DNA of 64,000 nt from Perognathus longimembris pacificus. Taxonomy: Eukaryota > Chordata > Mammalia > Rodentia > Heteromyidae. The stretch spans positions 79,633,785 to 79,697,784 of the forward strand of contig NC_063166.1 in NCBI RefSeq assembly GCF_023159225.1, in the 5' to 3' direction. Within the stretch, counting starts at the first letter, position 1. Each line of letters starts with the position of its first letter. Of the stretch, positions 21,717-32,510 are shown piece after piece. Under the pieces are notes generated by a model. It did no database searches. It had not been told where the DNA came from and was given only the letters and a program-made list of their open reading frames with translations. The position numbers and the translations under genes are program-made.

Positions 21717-21720
<4 letters not shown>
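21508..21720 (+). mobile_element. B1-Geo-type SINE
   Basis: Plus strand, diverged, ending AGGCCCCAGTAC and running straight into (CA)n. Confidence 0.75.
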
Positions 21721-21755
<35 letters not shown>

Positions 21756-21760
21756 ACATT
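21720..21760 (+). repeat. (CA)n at SINE 3' end
   Basis: Starts within the last bases of the SINE at 21508-21720. Confidence 0.9.
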
Positions 21761-21764
21761 CAAT

Positions 21765-21850
21765 AGCTGGGCATGGTGGTATACTCCTGTAGTCCCAGCA
21801 CTCAGGAGATGGAAAAAGGAGGATCGTGATTTTAAGGCCATCCCTAGCTG
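21765..21850 (+). mobile_element. B1 SINE (ordinary type)
   Basis: GCTGGGCATGGTGGTATACT, then TGTAGTCCCAGCACTCAGGA: a classical B1 head. Confidence 0.7.
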
Positions 21851-22031
21851 TTTTGTTGTGGTTTGTTTCTGACCAGCTATTGAGAATTTTGTCAGCGTTG
21901 TCTTCAAACTTGACATCCACTGCTTTGGGATTGATTTATTTTTAATTCTAATCATTGAATATCTTTATTGTAAATAAATCTGGATTGACTTCATATTCTT
22001 AAGTAGTTTAATACAGGAGAAATCCCAAGGA

Positions 22032-22135
22032 TTGGCATGCTCCTTCCCACCTGCAATCTCAGCATGTGGGGGTCAGAGGTAGGAAGACCATGAGTTTGAG
22101 GTCAATCTGGGTTACACAATGAGAACAAAACAATT
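22032..22135 (+). mobile_element. B1 SINE (ordinary type), diverged
   Basis: CACCTGCAATCTCAGCATGT, then AGTTTGAGGTCAATCTGGGT and a short A-rich end. Confidence 0.6.
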
Positions 22136-22149
22136 TTAAAAGTTGTGCA

Positions 22150-22355
22150 AGCCAATTGCCAGGGCTCACACCTGTAATCCTAGCTACTCAGGAGGCTGAG
22201 ATCTGAGGTCTCAGTTTGAAGCCAGCCCAGGAAGGAAAGCCCAATTAGACACCAAAAAGCCAGAGGTGGAGCTGTGGCTCAAATGGTACAGCACCAGCCT
22301 TGAGTGAGAAAGCTCAGGGACAGCACCTAGGCCCTGAGTTCAAGCCCTGACACCT
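22150..22355 (+). mobile_element. B1-Geo-type SINE
   Basis: Plus-strand full copy, with CAGGGCTCACACCTGTAATC in the head and GAGTTCAAGCCCTGACACC at the end. Confidence 0.8.
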
Positions 22356-22497
22356 GAGCATGTGTGCATAAGGAAATGGTTGGGTTTGTACCTGCAAAGG
22401 TAACATGGCAACAGAGGTTTCACTGTTGGCTTTCCAAGCAGGGGCACAGGAGTTAACTTCCTGGAGGTCATCTGCTATATTTGAAGGTTGTAAGAGA

Positions 22498-22705
22498 AGC
22501 TGGGTGCCAGTCACTTCACACCTATAATCCTAGCCACTTAGCAGGCTGAGAGCTGAGGAGCGCGGTTCAAAGCCAGCCTGGCAGGGAAGTCCAATAAAGT
22601 ACTCAGAAAAAGCTGGAAGTAGCACTGTAGCTCAAGTGGTAGAGTGCTAGCCTTGAGTACAGAGAGGTTCAGGGACACAACCAGAACCGGCCCCCAAAAA
22701 AAAGT
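22498..22705 (+). mobile_element. B1-Geo-type SINE
   Basis: Plus-strand full copy with a short internal deletion in the linker and near the 3' end, then a poly-A tail. Confidence 0.75.
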
Positions 22706-22784
22706 TGTAAGGGAAAATTAATTAAAATAATCTCTAAATCGCCTACATATGATAAGGGCATATGTTTTCTGCTATTATTATCTA

Positions 22785-23600
22785 TCATCCATCCACTCCT
22801 ATATCCACCCAGTCATCAGCCTTAAAACCTCCCATCCATCTGCCTTTGCCTTACTCTGCTTTCTCTTCCCTCCCCATCATGCCTTTCTTCTTTCTACTGG
22901 CTTGTTCCTCATCTGTGCATCTCTTCTTCCTTTTTCTTTCTAGCTCCTCCTTCTTATAGTACTTATCCATGTATGCACGCATCCACCATTCGAACATCCA
23001 ACTGCCCGTCACCATCCACCTGCCATTTATCCACCATCCAGCCATCATCCATCAACCTATTTACTGTCCATTCACCATCCACCCATCCATCTGTCCATCC
23101 CATCCATCCGTCCACCCATCCGTCCACCCATTCATCCATCCACCATCCATCCATCCACCCATCCATCCATCCATCTATCCATCCATCCATCTATCCATCC
23201 ACCCATCCATCTACCCATCCATCTGTCCATCCACCCATCCATCCATCCATCCATCCATCTGTCCATCTATCTATCCACCCATCCATCCATTCATCCGTCC
23301 ATCTATCCATCCATCCGTCCATCTATCCATCCACCCATCCATCCATTCATCCGTTCATCTATCCATCCATCCATCTGTACATCTATCCATCCATCCATCC
23401 ATCTACTATCCATCATCTAAACATCCCGTCAGCCAGCGGCCATTTATCCAACTAACGTCCACCATCCACCAACCCACCATTCACCCATGGACTATCTATC
23501 CAGCCAGGCCAGCCACAACCCATTCAACTACCATTTATCCATCTATCCATTCATCCATTTCTCATCCATGCACCTCCCCATCCCTCACCCATGCGCCTTT
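22785..23600 (+). repeat. (ATCC)n tetranucleotide array, irregular
   Basis: About 800 bases dominated by ATCC/CATC units with ATCT and GTCC variants. It stops about 20 bases before the assembly gap. Open frames rich in Pro, Ser, His and Ile here are repeat artefacts. Confidence 0.9.
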
Positions 23601-23618
23601 TCGTAGCACTTGGCCTTC

Positions 23619-23718
23619 NNNNNNNNNNNNNNNNNNNNNNNNNNNNNNNNNNNNNNNNNNNNNNNNNNNNNNNNNNNNNNNNNNNNNNNNNNNNNNNNNN
23701 NNNNNNNNNNNNNNNNNN
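23619..23718. other. Assembly gap (100 N)
   Basis: Exactly 100 N, the usual placeholder for a gap of unknown size, directly after the (ATCC)n array. Confidence 0.98.
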
Positions 23719-23969
23719 ATGCTATCTGGCTGAGCTCCAGCTGTGTGACTTTAATCAAGGACTTTGAACATCTCAAGGGCTTCGTTTCCCCATGTTCTAA
23801 CTAAGCACAGCATTAGAACTTCCCAGGTAGCTCAAAGCTGGGGTTGCGAAGGAGTCCCAGCAGCCATGCCCAGCCGTGGTGGCCAGCTTCCCTGTGTAAA
23901 GTCCTTTACTGTAACCAGCGACTGTGTGGCCAGTCTGCCTCTCACTACCGTATATGAAAATACAGCGCC

Positions 23970-24165
23970 AGGCCTGGCGCGGGCGGCTCACGCCTGTAAT
24001 CCAGCCACTCGGGAGGCTGAGGCCCGAGGATCATGGTTGGAGGCCAGTCCAGGCAGGCAAGCCCAAGACTCTTGTCTCCAGTGAACCAGCCAACAACAAG
24101 AGTGACAGCACACTGGAATGAAGCAGAAAGGCAAAGAGAGAGTGTCCAGGTCCTGAGTTCAAGCC
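23970..24165 (+). mobile_element. B1-Geo-type SINE
   Basis: Head GCGGGCGGCTCACGCCTGTA intact; the Geo-like unit is partly lost, ending GAGTTCAAGCC. Confidence 0.65.
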
Positions 24166-24284
24166 AGAGAGAGGAGAGCGGTGGGAAAGGAGGGGAGATG
24201 GAGGGGAGAGCGGAGAGGAGGGGAGGGGGAAGCGGCCTGCGGCTCGCGTTGAGGGCAAGTCTCGGCTGGGCTGTTCGGGTGGCT

Positions 24285-24299
24285 GGCGCCCCCTGGGTT
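24285..24299 (-). promoter_or_regulatory. Possible CTCF site
   Basis: Minus strand reads AACCCAGGGGGCGCC. The CAGGGGGCGC core fits CTCF, the 5' flank only partly. Motif evidence alone. Confidence 0.3.
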
Positions 24300-24458
24300 C
24301 GGGGTAGCCCCCGGCTCCTGCAGCAAGCCCAGTCCCGTCCCTCAGAGCCTCTGCTGGGCGCCTTTGAATCCCTGGCTCCGTCTGCGGCCGGCGCCCCGTT
24401 CCGGTTAGAGCCCTGTGTTCAATGCCTTGCCCAGCCACCGGCACCGAGCTCGCCTGCG

Positions 24459-24464
24459 TGTGTG

Positions 24465-24500
<36 letters not shown>
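24459..24500 (+). repeat. (GT)n
   Basis: Interrupted GT run not clearly attached to a SINE. Confidence 0.9.
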
Positions 24501-24502
<2 letters not shown>

Positions 24503-25015
24503 ACGGTATTATGCTTCATCGCGCCCTCGGCTAGGGTGGCCAGCAGCCACATGCGGCCATTGGATGTAACGTGAAAGTGGTTAAAGTCAAATAGAAACAT
24601 CAGAGCTCAGCTGGGTGGCTCGCTAGTACGTTCCGGGGCTGGGGTTTGCTTCCAAGGGGCATGGGTGTCACCTGGGGGGGTCACAGGATGGGCTCCCTGG
24701 TGCCCCTGGTGCCCTGTATTGCCCGCGGCACCCGGGCCGCAGAGGGTGACCGTCGTAGGACCCGCGGGGACGGAATTCCTGGCGCGGCAGAACGCTGATG
24801 GTGCAGGCCGGGCCGGGGCCGTTGGTGACCCGGATTTCCCCGTGCGTGTGGGGACACTGCAGTCACCTGCCTCGAATTCCCCGAATTCCTGCCTATATTT
24901 TGGAGGTTACTGATCCACGCGCTCTGACCAAAGGGCCACCTCCAGCCCAGGGCGCCACTCGGCTGCCTGTGACCCGCTAGGAGCGAAGGCTGCTGGTGGG
25001 GGTGGTCGTCGTAGT

Positions 25016-25207
25016 TTGTGCTGGTCCTGGGCCTTGAACTCAGGGCCTGAGCACTGTCCCTGGCTTCTTTTTGCTCAAGGCTAGCACTCGGCCACTTGAG
25101 CCACAGCGCCACTTCTGGCATTTTCTGTATATGTGGTGCTGGGGATTGAACCCAGGGCTTCATGTATACGAGGCAAGCACTTTACCACTAGGCCATATCC
25201 CCAGCTC
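25016..25207 (-). mobile_element. IDL-Geo-type SINE
   Basis: Well preserved full minus-strand copy; tail short and not T-rich. Confidence 0.85.
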
Positions 25208-25389
25208 CCACCCCCATTTCTTATTCTAATTTACTTTGGTCCTAACTTAAGCTGGAGTGATGGCTAATTTTTACCGTATCTAAAATAAACACAATGTGCA
25301 GCTCAGGCATCTGTTCAAGCATCTTTTCATTAGGATGGTTATCGAATGAAATTTAACATTCACATCGTGGCTTGCCTGCCGTGTGGGCA

Positions 25390-25532
25390 GGCATTGTCCA
25401 ATCAGCTGCCAGAATGAGCAAGACCAGTGGCATTGTCCAATCAGCTGCCAGAATGAGCAAGACAGTGGCATTGTCCAATCAGCTGCCAGAATGAGCAAGA
25501 CCAGTGGCATTGTCCAATCAGCTGCCAGAATG
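25390..25532 (+). repeat. 39-bp minisatellite with a CCAAT box in each unit
   Basis: Units start at 25390, 25429, 25467 and 25506 (39, 38, 39 and a partial 27 bases). Each contains GTCCAATCAGCTGCCAGAAT, that is an NF-Y-type CCAATCAG fused to a CAGCTG E-box. Confidence 0.9.
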
Positions 25533-25553
25533 GACTAGACTAGGTCTGCCAAG

Positions 25554-25775
25554 CCAGGCACCAGAGGCTGACACCTGTCATCCTGGTTACTCAGAAGGCT
25601 GAGATCTGAGGATCTCAGTTCACAGACAGCTCAAGTCGGAAGGTCTGAGAGATTCTTGTCTAACCACCAGAAAGCCAGAAGTGGAGCTGTGGCTTAAGTG
25701 GTAGTGTACTCGCCTTGAGGAATCAAGGATGGGAAACAGCACCCAGGCCTGGAGTTCAAGCCCAGGACTGGCATG
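25554..25775 (+). mobile_element. B1-Geo-type SINE
   Basis: Complete plus-strand copy ending CCCAGGACTGG; tail is CA-rich then (GGAA)n. Confidence 0.8.
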
Positions 25776-25790
25776 GGCACACACACACAG

Positions 25791-25905
25791 AAAGGAAGGA
25801 AGGAAGGAAGGAAGGAAGGAAGGAAGGAAGGAAGGAAGGAAGGAAGGAAGGAAGGAAGGAAGGAAGGAAGGAAGGAAGGGAAGGAAGGAAGGAAGGAAGG
25901 AAAAG
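25791..25905 (+). repeat. (GGAA)n at SINE 3' end
   Basis: About 27 GGAA units, almost perfect, after the SINE at 25554-25775. Confidence 0.95.
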
Positions 25906-26294
25906 AAACAGTGGAGAGCAATGGAAAGTATGGCCCATAAGACTTAGTAAAAATAAAACCTCCTTGGCATAACCTGTTCCCCTCACAAGAGGAAGGCCTT
26001 TTAAATGAGACAGAGGACTTAGGTGAATCTTTTAGGTGAATTACAGAGAGAATGGATGACCGGAAGCAGAGCAGAATTTGCCTGCAGAACGCCAAAGAGC
26101 TGGTGTCAGGGAATGGACTAACCCCCGGAGTTATGCAGAGAATTTAGGCAGTGCTGGGCTTGGTTTTATTAGGCACACAGCTGAAATTCAAATATGTTCT
26201 GGACAATTCCTTTTACAAGACAGCCAGGGGCTTGCCCCATAGAACGCCTCAGACATGCAAGGCAGGGCAGCTCCTTGTCTGTTCCTCTGCGTCA

Positions 26295-26420
26295 GTCCTG
26301 GGGCTTTTCCTCCCAGGCTGCCCCTCAGTGGTTTGTGCTCAAGACTATGCTCCTACCACTTGAGCCACAGCTCCACCTCTGCCTTTTTGCTGGTTAGTTG
26401 GAGATGAAGAGCCACCAGAG
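26295..26420 (-). mobile_element. B1-Geo-type SINE fragment
   Basis: Shows ACCACTTGAGCCACAGCTCC and TTGGAGATGAAGAGCCAC, Geo-like unit and linker only. Confidence 0.6.
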
Positions 26421-26439
26421 CCTGGCTCGTGGTGGGTTT

Positions 26440-26668
26440 TTTCTTTGCCAGTCCTAGGACTTGAACTCAGGGCCTGGGCACTGTCCCTGAGCTACTTTGC
26501 TCAAGGCTAGCGCTCTGCCACTGGACTCACAACACGACTTCTGGTTTTTTTTTAAGTAGTTAATTGGAGATGTGAGTCTCACAGACTTTCCTCCCGGGCT
26601 GGCTCTGTGCTGCAATCCTCAGCTCTCAGCTGCCTGATTAGCTAGGATCACAGACGTGAGCCAAGCAA
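26440..26668 (-). mobile_element. B1-Geo-type SINE
   Basis: Complete minus-strand copy, moderately diverged, directly after a related fragment. Confidence 0.75.
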
Positions 26669-26698
26669 TCGGATTTCTTAAACATAGCACCACGATGG

Positions 26699-26898
26699 GA
26701 GGATTGCGGCTGCGCGGTAGAGCGCTTGCCTAGCATGCATGAAGCCCAGGGTTCGATTCCTCAGTGCCACGTAAACAGAAATAGGCAGAAGTGGCGGTGT
26801 GGCTCAAGTGGTAGAGCACTAGCCTTGAGCAAAAAAGAAGCCATGGACAGTGCTCAGGCCCTGAGTTCAAGACCAGGACTGGCAACAAAAAAAAAAAA
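26699..26898 (+). mobile_element. IDL-Geo-type SINE
   Basis: Plus-strand copy with diverged A box in the ID unit; poly-A tail of 13 passes into (GAA)n. Confidence 0.8.
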
Positions 26899-26999
26899 AG
26901 GAGGAGGAAGAGGAAGAAGAGGAAGAAGAAGAAGAGAAGAAGAAGAAGAAGAAGAAGAAGAAGAAGAAGAAGAAGAAGAAGAAGAAGAAGAAGAAGAGG
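26899..26999 (+). repeat. (GAA)n at SINE 3' end
   Basis: About 100 bases of GGA/GAA repeat, pure GAA in the second half, continuous with the SINE tail. Confidence 0.95.
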
Positions 27000-27088
27000 T
27001 CTTATGTCTTTCCTGCTGGGGCTGGCTTGGAAGTGTAAGCTACAGACCTCAGCCTCCTGAGTCGCTAGGAGCCACTGCTGCCCGGCCG
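27000..27088 (-). mobile_element. B1-like head fragment
   Basis: CTCAGCCTCCTGAGTCGCTA with a leading CTTTCCTGCTGGGGCTGGCT: head only. Confidence 0.6.
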
Positions 27089-28019
27089 GAAGCACCTGTG
27101 GTCTTTTACCTGTGGTCTTCCCATTGCTCCCCCTGGGAGGACTCAGACCAGAAGCGGTGCAGACTGATCCGGATCCCTACCATGGTCCTTGGGTGAGGCC
27201 GGGACTGGCATCCCAGGGCAGCAGGCGGGCGGCACTGTTGACAGAAACTCAGGATGGGTTCTGCTGCTCCAGGATGCCTTTGGGGATGAACGTCCTTCAT
27301 TTCCCGCCCTGCGATCCCACATGGGGCTTTGTCCTCGCGAGCACAAGATAGCTGCAACACCTCCAGGCACTGAACCTGAATTCCAGGTGCAAGAAAGAGA
27401 TAGAGACAAAAGTCTTCTCTTAAATTCGGAAATGACCGCCAGAGTAGGTTCCACGGCAGCCACGAGATCTATTTGCATGAAAAATCCCGGGGGAAAGTGA
27501 GTTGGCCCCCAACTCCCTGTCACTAGAGGGGGGCGGAGGGGGGCTGGCGAGGAGAGTGTGCGTGCCCAGTGCCTTGCACACGCGGGGTCCACAGTCGGTG
27601 TGCAGTCGGCGCTGCCGGGTGACAGACCCTGGGACCCACCGCGGCGGGGAGCACTTCTTAAGGCTGTGGGGTCCCCACGGCCCCCCGACTTCCCCACCTG
27701 GGACGGGGGCGGGCAGGTGGGTGGGGGAGAGACGCCCCTGGGAGCCCCCCCCCCCGTTATCTGTCCCCGTGTAACACCTGCCCCCCACCGCGGTGGCCGC
27801 ACGCGCTATCTGCTGGCTCCGGGGCCAGGAATCTGGGAGCGGCCGGGCGCCGAGCCCGCGGTGTAGACTCTGTCATGAGCAGCCGTCAGGATGTCGCCAG
27901 TGCCGCCCCGGAAGCGGGGGGCCGGCCGCGCACCCCCGTGGCGGAGCCGGCCAGGGAGAGCCAGGCCCGCGGCGCCCTCGGGGCGGAGTCTCCCGCCGGC
28001 TCCGGCCGCCACCTCCCCA
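27089..28019. other. Unique DNA with CpG-rich patch, no gene seen
   Basis: 27240-27500 is ordinary composition and carries a perfect octamer (ATTTGCAT) at 27471-27478. About 27780-28018 is a small CpG-dense patch. No credible coding frame. Confidence 0.5.
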
Positions 28020-28232
28020 GTAGTGGTTTGTGCTCATCCTGGGCCTTGAACTCGGGGCCTGGGCGCTGACGCTGGGCGTTTCTCTTGCTCAAGGCTGGCG
28101 CTCTGCCACTTGAGCCACGCGCCACTTCCCCGCTTTTTGGTGGCTCATTGGAGACAAGAATCTCACAGTCTTTCTTGCCCGGGCTGGCTTTGAACCCCAA
28201 TCCTCAGATCTCAGCCTCCTGAGCAGCTGTTT
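28020..28232 (-). mobile_element. B1-Geo-type SINE
   Basis: Minus-strand copy ending CTCCTGAGCAGCTG, so the extreme head is missing. Confidence 0.75.
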
Positions 28233-28949
28233 TATATATATATCAGTGAGGAAAAGTCACATGGCTGGGAGGGGGATTTGAACCCAGGTCCTGGCGCTCG
28301 CTTGGCTTCTTACTGGCTGGCTGGGGAAGGCTCTGCGGGCTTCCCTTCCCCAGGGTGGCCTCGAATGTCGATCCTCCAGCCTCCGGCCTCCCCCGCGGCC
28401 AGGCTGTCTGCGGATCTGAGTCTCTGGAGCCCGGCGAGGTCAGAGGTCACGCACCTGTTCCTCAGTTTCCTGCCGGCGACCAGGCCAGCCTGCCCCGTGC
28501 GGGAAGGGATGGGGGCCCCTGGGGAGCTGGCTGCCCTGTACCCCACAGATTGCGGGGGGGAGGAGATGGGGACACCCCCGCCCCTTCTCACATCCCTGTC
28601 TCCTGACCTCAATGTCGCTCCTCAAAGGTTGTCTCTCTCTCTCCCAGGCTTGGCCAGCTTCTAGATGTTTCCACGGGAAGCGTGCACCTCCACACCGGTA
28701 CAGCTCCTGAGGAGGCTGGTGGCCCCCCCCCCCAGCTCAGGGCTCTGTGCCCCCCACCCCCCAACTCGTCCCTCCGTCACCAAGATGTCGGCCCAGCCTT
28801 CCTGCGCCGGGCCGCCTTGCTCCGCACAGGAGCCCGGGTGCGCGTGGACAGTCGGGCTCCGCGGGGCCGGGCGCTCTCACCGAGGATGAGCCCGCCGCTC
28901 CCCTGAGCCTGGGGGGGGTGGAGGCCCGGGAAGGGCGCTTCATGGAGCC
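28233..28949. other. GC-rich intergenic DNA, no gene seen
   Basis: 28265-28400 may be a very diverged minus-strand SINE (GATTTGAACCCAGGTCCTGG). The rest is GC-rich with poly-C runs. Confidence 0.45.
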
Positions 28950-29168
28950 CAGCGCCGGTGAGCACGCCTGGAATCCCAGCGATCGGTGGGTTGTGCCAGC
29001 CTGGGCAGGTACATGTGAAAGCCTCTTATCTCAATTAACGGGGGGGGGGGGGTTGGGGGGGTGCAGGAAGGGGAGGTCGGACCCAAGGGGTGGAGTGCCG
29101 TCCTTGAACAAAAAGGCTGAGGGGCCCGCCGTGTCCAGGCCCCGAGTTCAAGCCCTGAGACTGACACG
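28950..29168 (+). mobile_element. B1-Geo-type SINE, diverged
   Basis: Recognisable GAGCACGCCTGGAATCCCAG, CTTATCTCAATTAACG and CGAGTTCAAGCCCTGAG, with a poly-G expansion in the linker. Confidence 0.65.
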
Positions 29169-29377
29169 GAAGAAAAGGAAAAACAGAACTGCAAGGCTCC
29201 AAATCTGAGGAAGCTGCTGGAAGCCGATCAGGAGACGGACACGCGCGTTCACGTCCGTGGACTCCCACGCGCCACCCGATCAGAGCGCCCAATCTCGCGC
29301 GCGTGACGCCCACGCGCCCTTCGTGCCCGCGAGGTCTCGGGTGGAATCCGGCGGGGTGAGAAGAGAACGTGGGGGAG

Positions 29378-29585
29378 GGGCTGGGGATGTGGCCTAGTGG
29401 TAGAGCGCTCGCCTTCTACATGAAGCCCCGGGTTCGATTCCCCAGCACCACATATACAGAAAATGGCCAGAGGTGGCGCTGTGGCTCAAGTGGCAGAGTG
29501 CTGGCCTTGAGCGGGAAGAAGCCAGGGACAGTGCTCAGGCCCTGAGTCCAAGGCCCAGGACTGGCAACAAAAACAAGACAAATAA
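29378..29585 (+). mobile_element. IDL-Geo-type SINE
   Basis: Near-consensus plus-strand copy with both Pol III boxes in the ID unit and an A-rich tail. A good reference copy for the family. Confidence 0.9.
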
Positions 29586-29687
29586 ACTAAACTTGGGGGA
29601 CAGCTGTGTCTGGGTTAAAGCAAGCAAGCCCTCACTCGCGCCTTCGTGTTAAGACGCACCGAGGCCCTGCAGTGGCAACACTCTTAG

Positions 29688-29885
29688 CGTCAGTCGCGGG
29701 CCTTGAACTCGGCCTGAGCGCCGTCCCTGAGCTTTTATGCTCAAGGCCGGGGCTCCCCCACTTTGAACCACAGCTCCACTTCCAGTTTGGGGACGGTTGA
29801 CTGGCGATGGGGCTCATGGACCTTCCTGCCCAGGCTGGCTTTGAACCGTGATCCTCAGAGAGGCTGGGATGCCGGGCACGGCGAG
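29688..29885 (-). mobile_element. B1-Geo-type SINE
   Basis: Minus strand, head partly deleted (lacks CTCAGCCTCCTGAGTAG). Confidence 0.65.
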
Positions 29886-30609
29886 CGCTTCTCCTCTGAG
29901 ACTCGGGGACCAGGAGGGCCAGGCTGGGCGCCCCGGGGAGGGAGGGGGGGAGGAAGGGGGAGGCGGGGGGGGGGGGAGGGAGACGGGAGCTCCAGCCTGC
30001 TTTGCTGCAGGTGTAGGACCTGGGAGGACAAATTCTAGAAGGTTCGAGGAAACCGGCCTCCTGTGCCCTGGACCCCGCGGCCTGCCCCCATCTGCACGTC
30101 CAGAGTCCACGCCGACCCTCCAGGGGGAGGCTGGCCAGGGGCCATGGAGCCTCCCCTCCCCCTCCCCTCCCCCCTCCCCTCCCCCCCTCCCCTCCCCCGG
30201 TCTGGAGGCTGATATTACACCGGGCCGGACCCACCCAACTTCTCAGAAATCCTGTTTATTTTCCAAAATGGGAGAGGAAAGGCCAGAGATAAGAGGAGAA
30301 GCGGATTAACCAGTTCAACCATTGCTGTGGGGTCCAGTGATCAAATTTCTCGGCATTATCTGTCATGTGAATCGTTAACTTTCCAGCTGCGTCGCCCCGG
30401 CCTGGGGACTCGCGCGGCGGGTGCTCAGGGCAGTGCAGAGACTCTGCCTGCGTGTGTCACACACGCACACACACACACACACTTGTAGATTCTGGTCCCG
30501 GCCCCTGTCAGTCGGACTTGAACACACACACAGCCGCGGGCCACTGGAATGGCACAGCGCACGCTTTCTGTCTTCAAACAGCAAACATTTCCAGAGGAAA
30601 CATCCCTGT
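29886..30609. other. GC-rich then unique DNA, no gene seen
   Basis: Includes poly-G at about 29960 and a (CCCCTCC)n pyrimidine run at about 30150-30198, then unique sequence and a (CA)n run at 30462-30481. Confidence 0.5.
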
Positions 30610-30942
30610 GGAGTTGGGGTCCCGGCTACTGGGGAGGCTGAGAGCCGAGGATCACGGTTCGAGGCCGGGAAAATCCACGAGACTCTTATCTCCAACGAAC
30701 CACCCAGGAGCGAGGCGGAGCCGCGGCTCAGGTGGCAGAGCGCCAGTGTGCAGCCCGGAAAGCCAAGAGAGACCGAGGAGCCCCGTCCCGCCACCGCCCC
30801 CCAAAAACCAGCCACGGAAACCAGTGATCCACCCGGAGCCAAGGCTGGGGGCCTGGCCCGCGGGGGAGAGCAGCAGCCTGGAGCAAAACAGGCAAGTGAG
30901 AGCCAGAGGCCCCGAGTTCAAACCCCTGCACCAGCACAAGTG

Positions 30943-30945
<3 letters not shown>
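30610..30945 (+). mobile_element. B1-Geo-type SINE interrupted by other sequence
   Basis: Head and linker at 30610-30750. A Geo-like end is seen at about 30838-30945 (CCGAGTTCAAACCCCTGCAC), with about 85 bases of extra GC-rich sequence between. Followed by (CA)n, 30945-30975. Confidence 0.55.
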
Positions 30946-30975
<30 letters not shown>

Positions 30976-31099
30976 CAACACAAACCCCAGTCGCAGGGAT
31001 GTGCACAGACTCTATACAGTGCCCAGCACTGCCGACATAGCAACTCAACCCAGTCTACAACACGCCTGTGAAGGACCCTCTAGCACACCTCCATTTTAA

Positions 31100-31313
31100 T
31101 TTATTTATTTTATTTTTGGCCAGTCCTGGGCCTTGGACTCAGGGCCTGAGCACTGTTCCTGGCTTCTTCCCGCTCAAGGCTAGCACTCTGCCACTTGAGC
31201 CACAGCGCCCCTTCTGGCCATTTTCTATATATGTGGTGCTGGGGAATCGAACCCAGGGCTTCACGTATACGAGGCAAGCACTCCTGCCACTAGGCCATAT
31301 CCCCAGCCCCGAC
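31100..31313 (-). mobile_element. IDL-Geo-type SINE with target-site duplication
   Basis: Near-consensus minus-strand copy with T-rich tail, flanked by a perfect 14-bp duplication (31086-31099 and 31314-31327). Looks young. Confidence 0.9.
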
Positions 31314-31734
31314 CACCTCCATTTTAAAGGTGAGTGCCCCCCAAACGGCCCCCAAACGGGACCACAGCCCCTCAGTAACGACGCGAGGCGGTCGCGGTGT
31401 CCAGAGGTCAGCGGTAAATGATAACCACTTGGAGCACTTCGGGAGTCTTCGGGCTCCCTTCCTGCAATGTTTGTGGGGGGGGGGTCCCCGATGGGGCTGC
31501 TAGTTGTTCTGAGGAAGGTGGTGGGTCAGCCAGCTTTGCTTTCCTGCAGCTCAGGACGCATCCTCAGGTTTTCACACGGGGTTCGGACATGATGGAATCT
31601 TCTAGAAGCATGGGAAGGAGAGTGGGAAAAGGAGGGGAGGAGGCGAGGGGAGGGGAGGGGGGAGGAAGAGGAGGAAGAGGAAAGGGGGGAGGAAGGGAGG
31701 GCACATCGCATAGTGGTAGTTTTGTTGTTTGTTT
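31314..31734. other. Unique DNA with GGA-rich tract, no gene seen
   Basis: A GGA/GAGG-rich purine run lies at about 31615-31700. Confidence 0.5.
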
Positions 31735-31930
31735 GTCGTGGGGCTTGAACTCTCCTCAGCTCAAGGCCAGCCTCTACCACTGGAGCCACAAGCTACTTCC
31801 GGCTTCCTGGTGGTTCATTGGAGACGAGAGTCTCACAACCTTTCCTGCCTGGGCTGGCTTTGAACCAGGATCCTCAGATTTCAACCCCCCCGAGTAGCTG
31901 GGATTACAGGCGTGAGCCCCTGCGCCCGGC
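31735..31930 (-). mobile_element. B1-Geo-type SINE
   Basis: Minus-strand copy; start of the Geo-like unit shortened, B1 head well preserved. Confidence 0.75.
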
Positions 31931-32305
31931 CCTGTGAGCTCTTGATTCGCACGTAAGCCACAGTCAACGCGTCCGCACAATCAACGCGCTTCTGAATCCC
32001 ATTTCTTTTCTTGGTAACCGAAAGACACACAGGTCACGTAGTGAAGGAAATGCAGACAGCAGCCAGCTTGCCCTCCGTGCCCCTGCCTTCAAACAGCCCT
32101 GTTCAACGCGCTGGGCTCCAGGTGGCTTCTTGCTTCAGCTGGTTTTCCACAGCTGGAGGAGTCTGGTGGCCATGGATTATGGTGTAGGGATTTCAAATCA
32201 CAGAAAGTTGGTGATAGCAATGCACGTCCAGGAGACAGGCTTCCTGAGGGGCTTTCCCACCCATCCTATCCTTCTACCTCATATTTGTCATCTCTCTCTC
32301 TATCG
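31931..32305. other. Unique intergenic DNA, no gene seen
   Basis: No SINE or credible frame. Confidence 0.5.
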
Positions 32306-32510
32306 AATCTATGGCCTAGTGGCAGGAGTGCTTGCCTTGTATACATGAAGCCCTGGGTTCGATTCCCCAGCACCACATAGATAGAAAACGGCCAGAGGTG
32401 GCGCTGTGGCTCAAGTGACAGAGTGCTAGCCTTGAGCAGAAAGAAGCCAGGGATAGTGCTCAGGCCCTGAGTTCAAGGCCCAGGACTGGCAAAAAAACAA
32501 AACAAAACAA
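32306..32510 (+). mobile_element. IDL-Geo-type SINE
   Basis: Near-consensus plus-strand copy, missing the first bases (GGCTGGGGAT), with (CAAAA)n tail. Confidence 0.88.

Larger units (their letters stand above)
24166..25015. other. GC-rich intergenic DNA, no gene seen
   Basis: Starts with a GAGAGG-rich purine run, carries (GT)n at 24459-24500 and a CTCF-like core at 24285-24299. No credible frame. Confidence 0.5.

Noticed and set aside
22785..23600. CRISPR-like regular repeats
   Set aside because: Units are 4 bp with no spacers, in a mammalian genome.
22969..23733. 254-codon Ser/His/Pro/Ile frame
   Set aside because: Translation of the (ATCC)n array running into the N gap.
27517..27540. 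CTCF-like CACTAGAGGGGGGCGG
   Set aside because: Three extra G inside the core break the consensus.
29378..29578. tRNA genes at the many ID-like A and B boxes
   Set aside because: The boxes belong to SINEs; no clover-leaf with intact acceptor stem and anticodon loop could be drawn.
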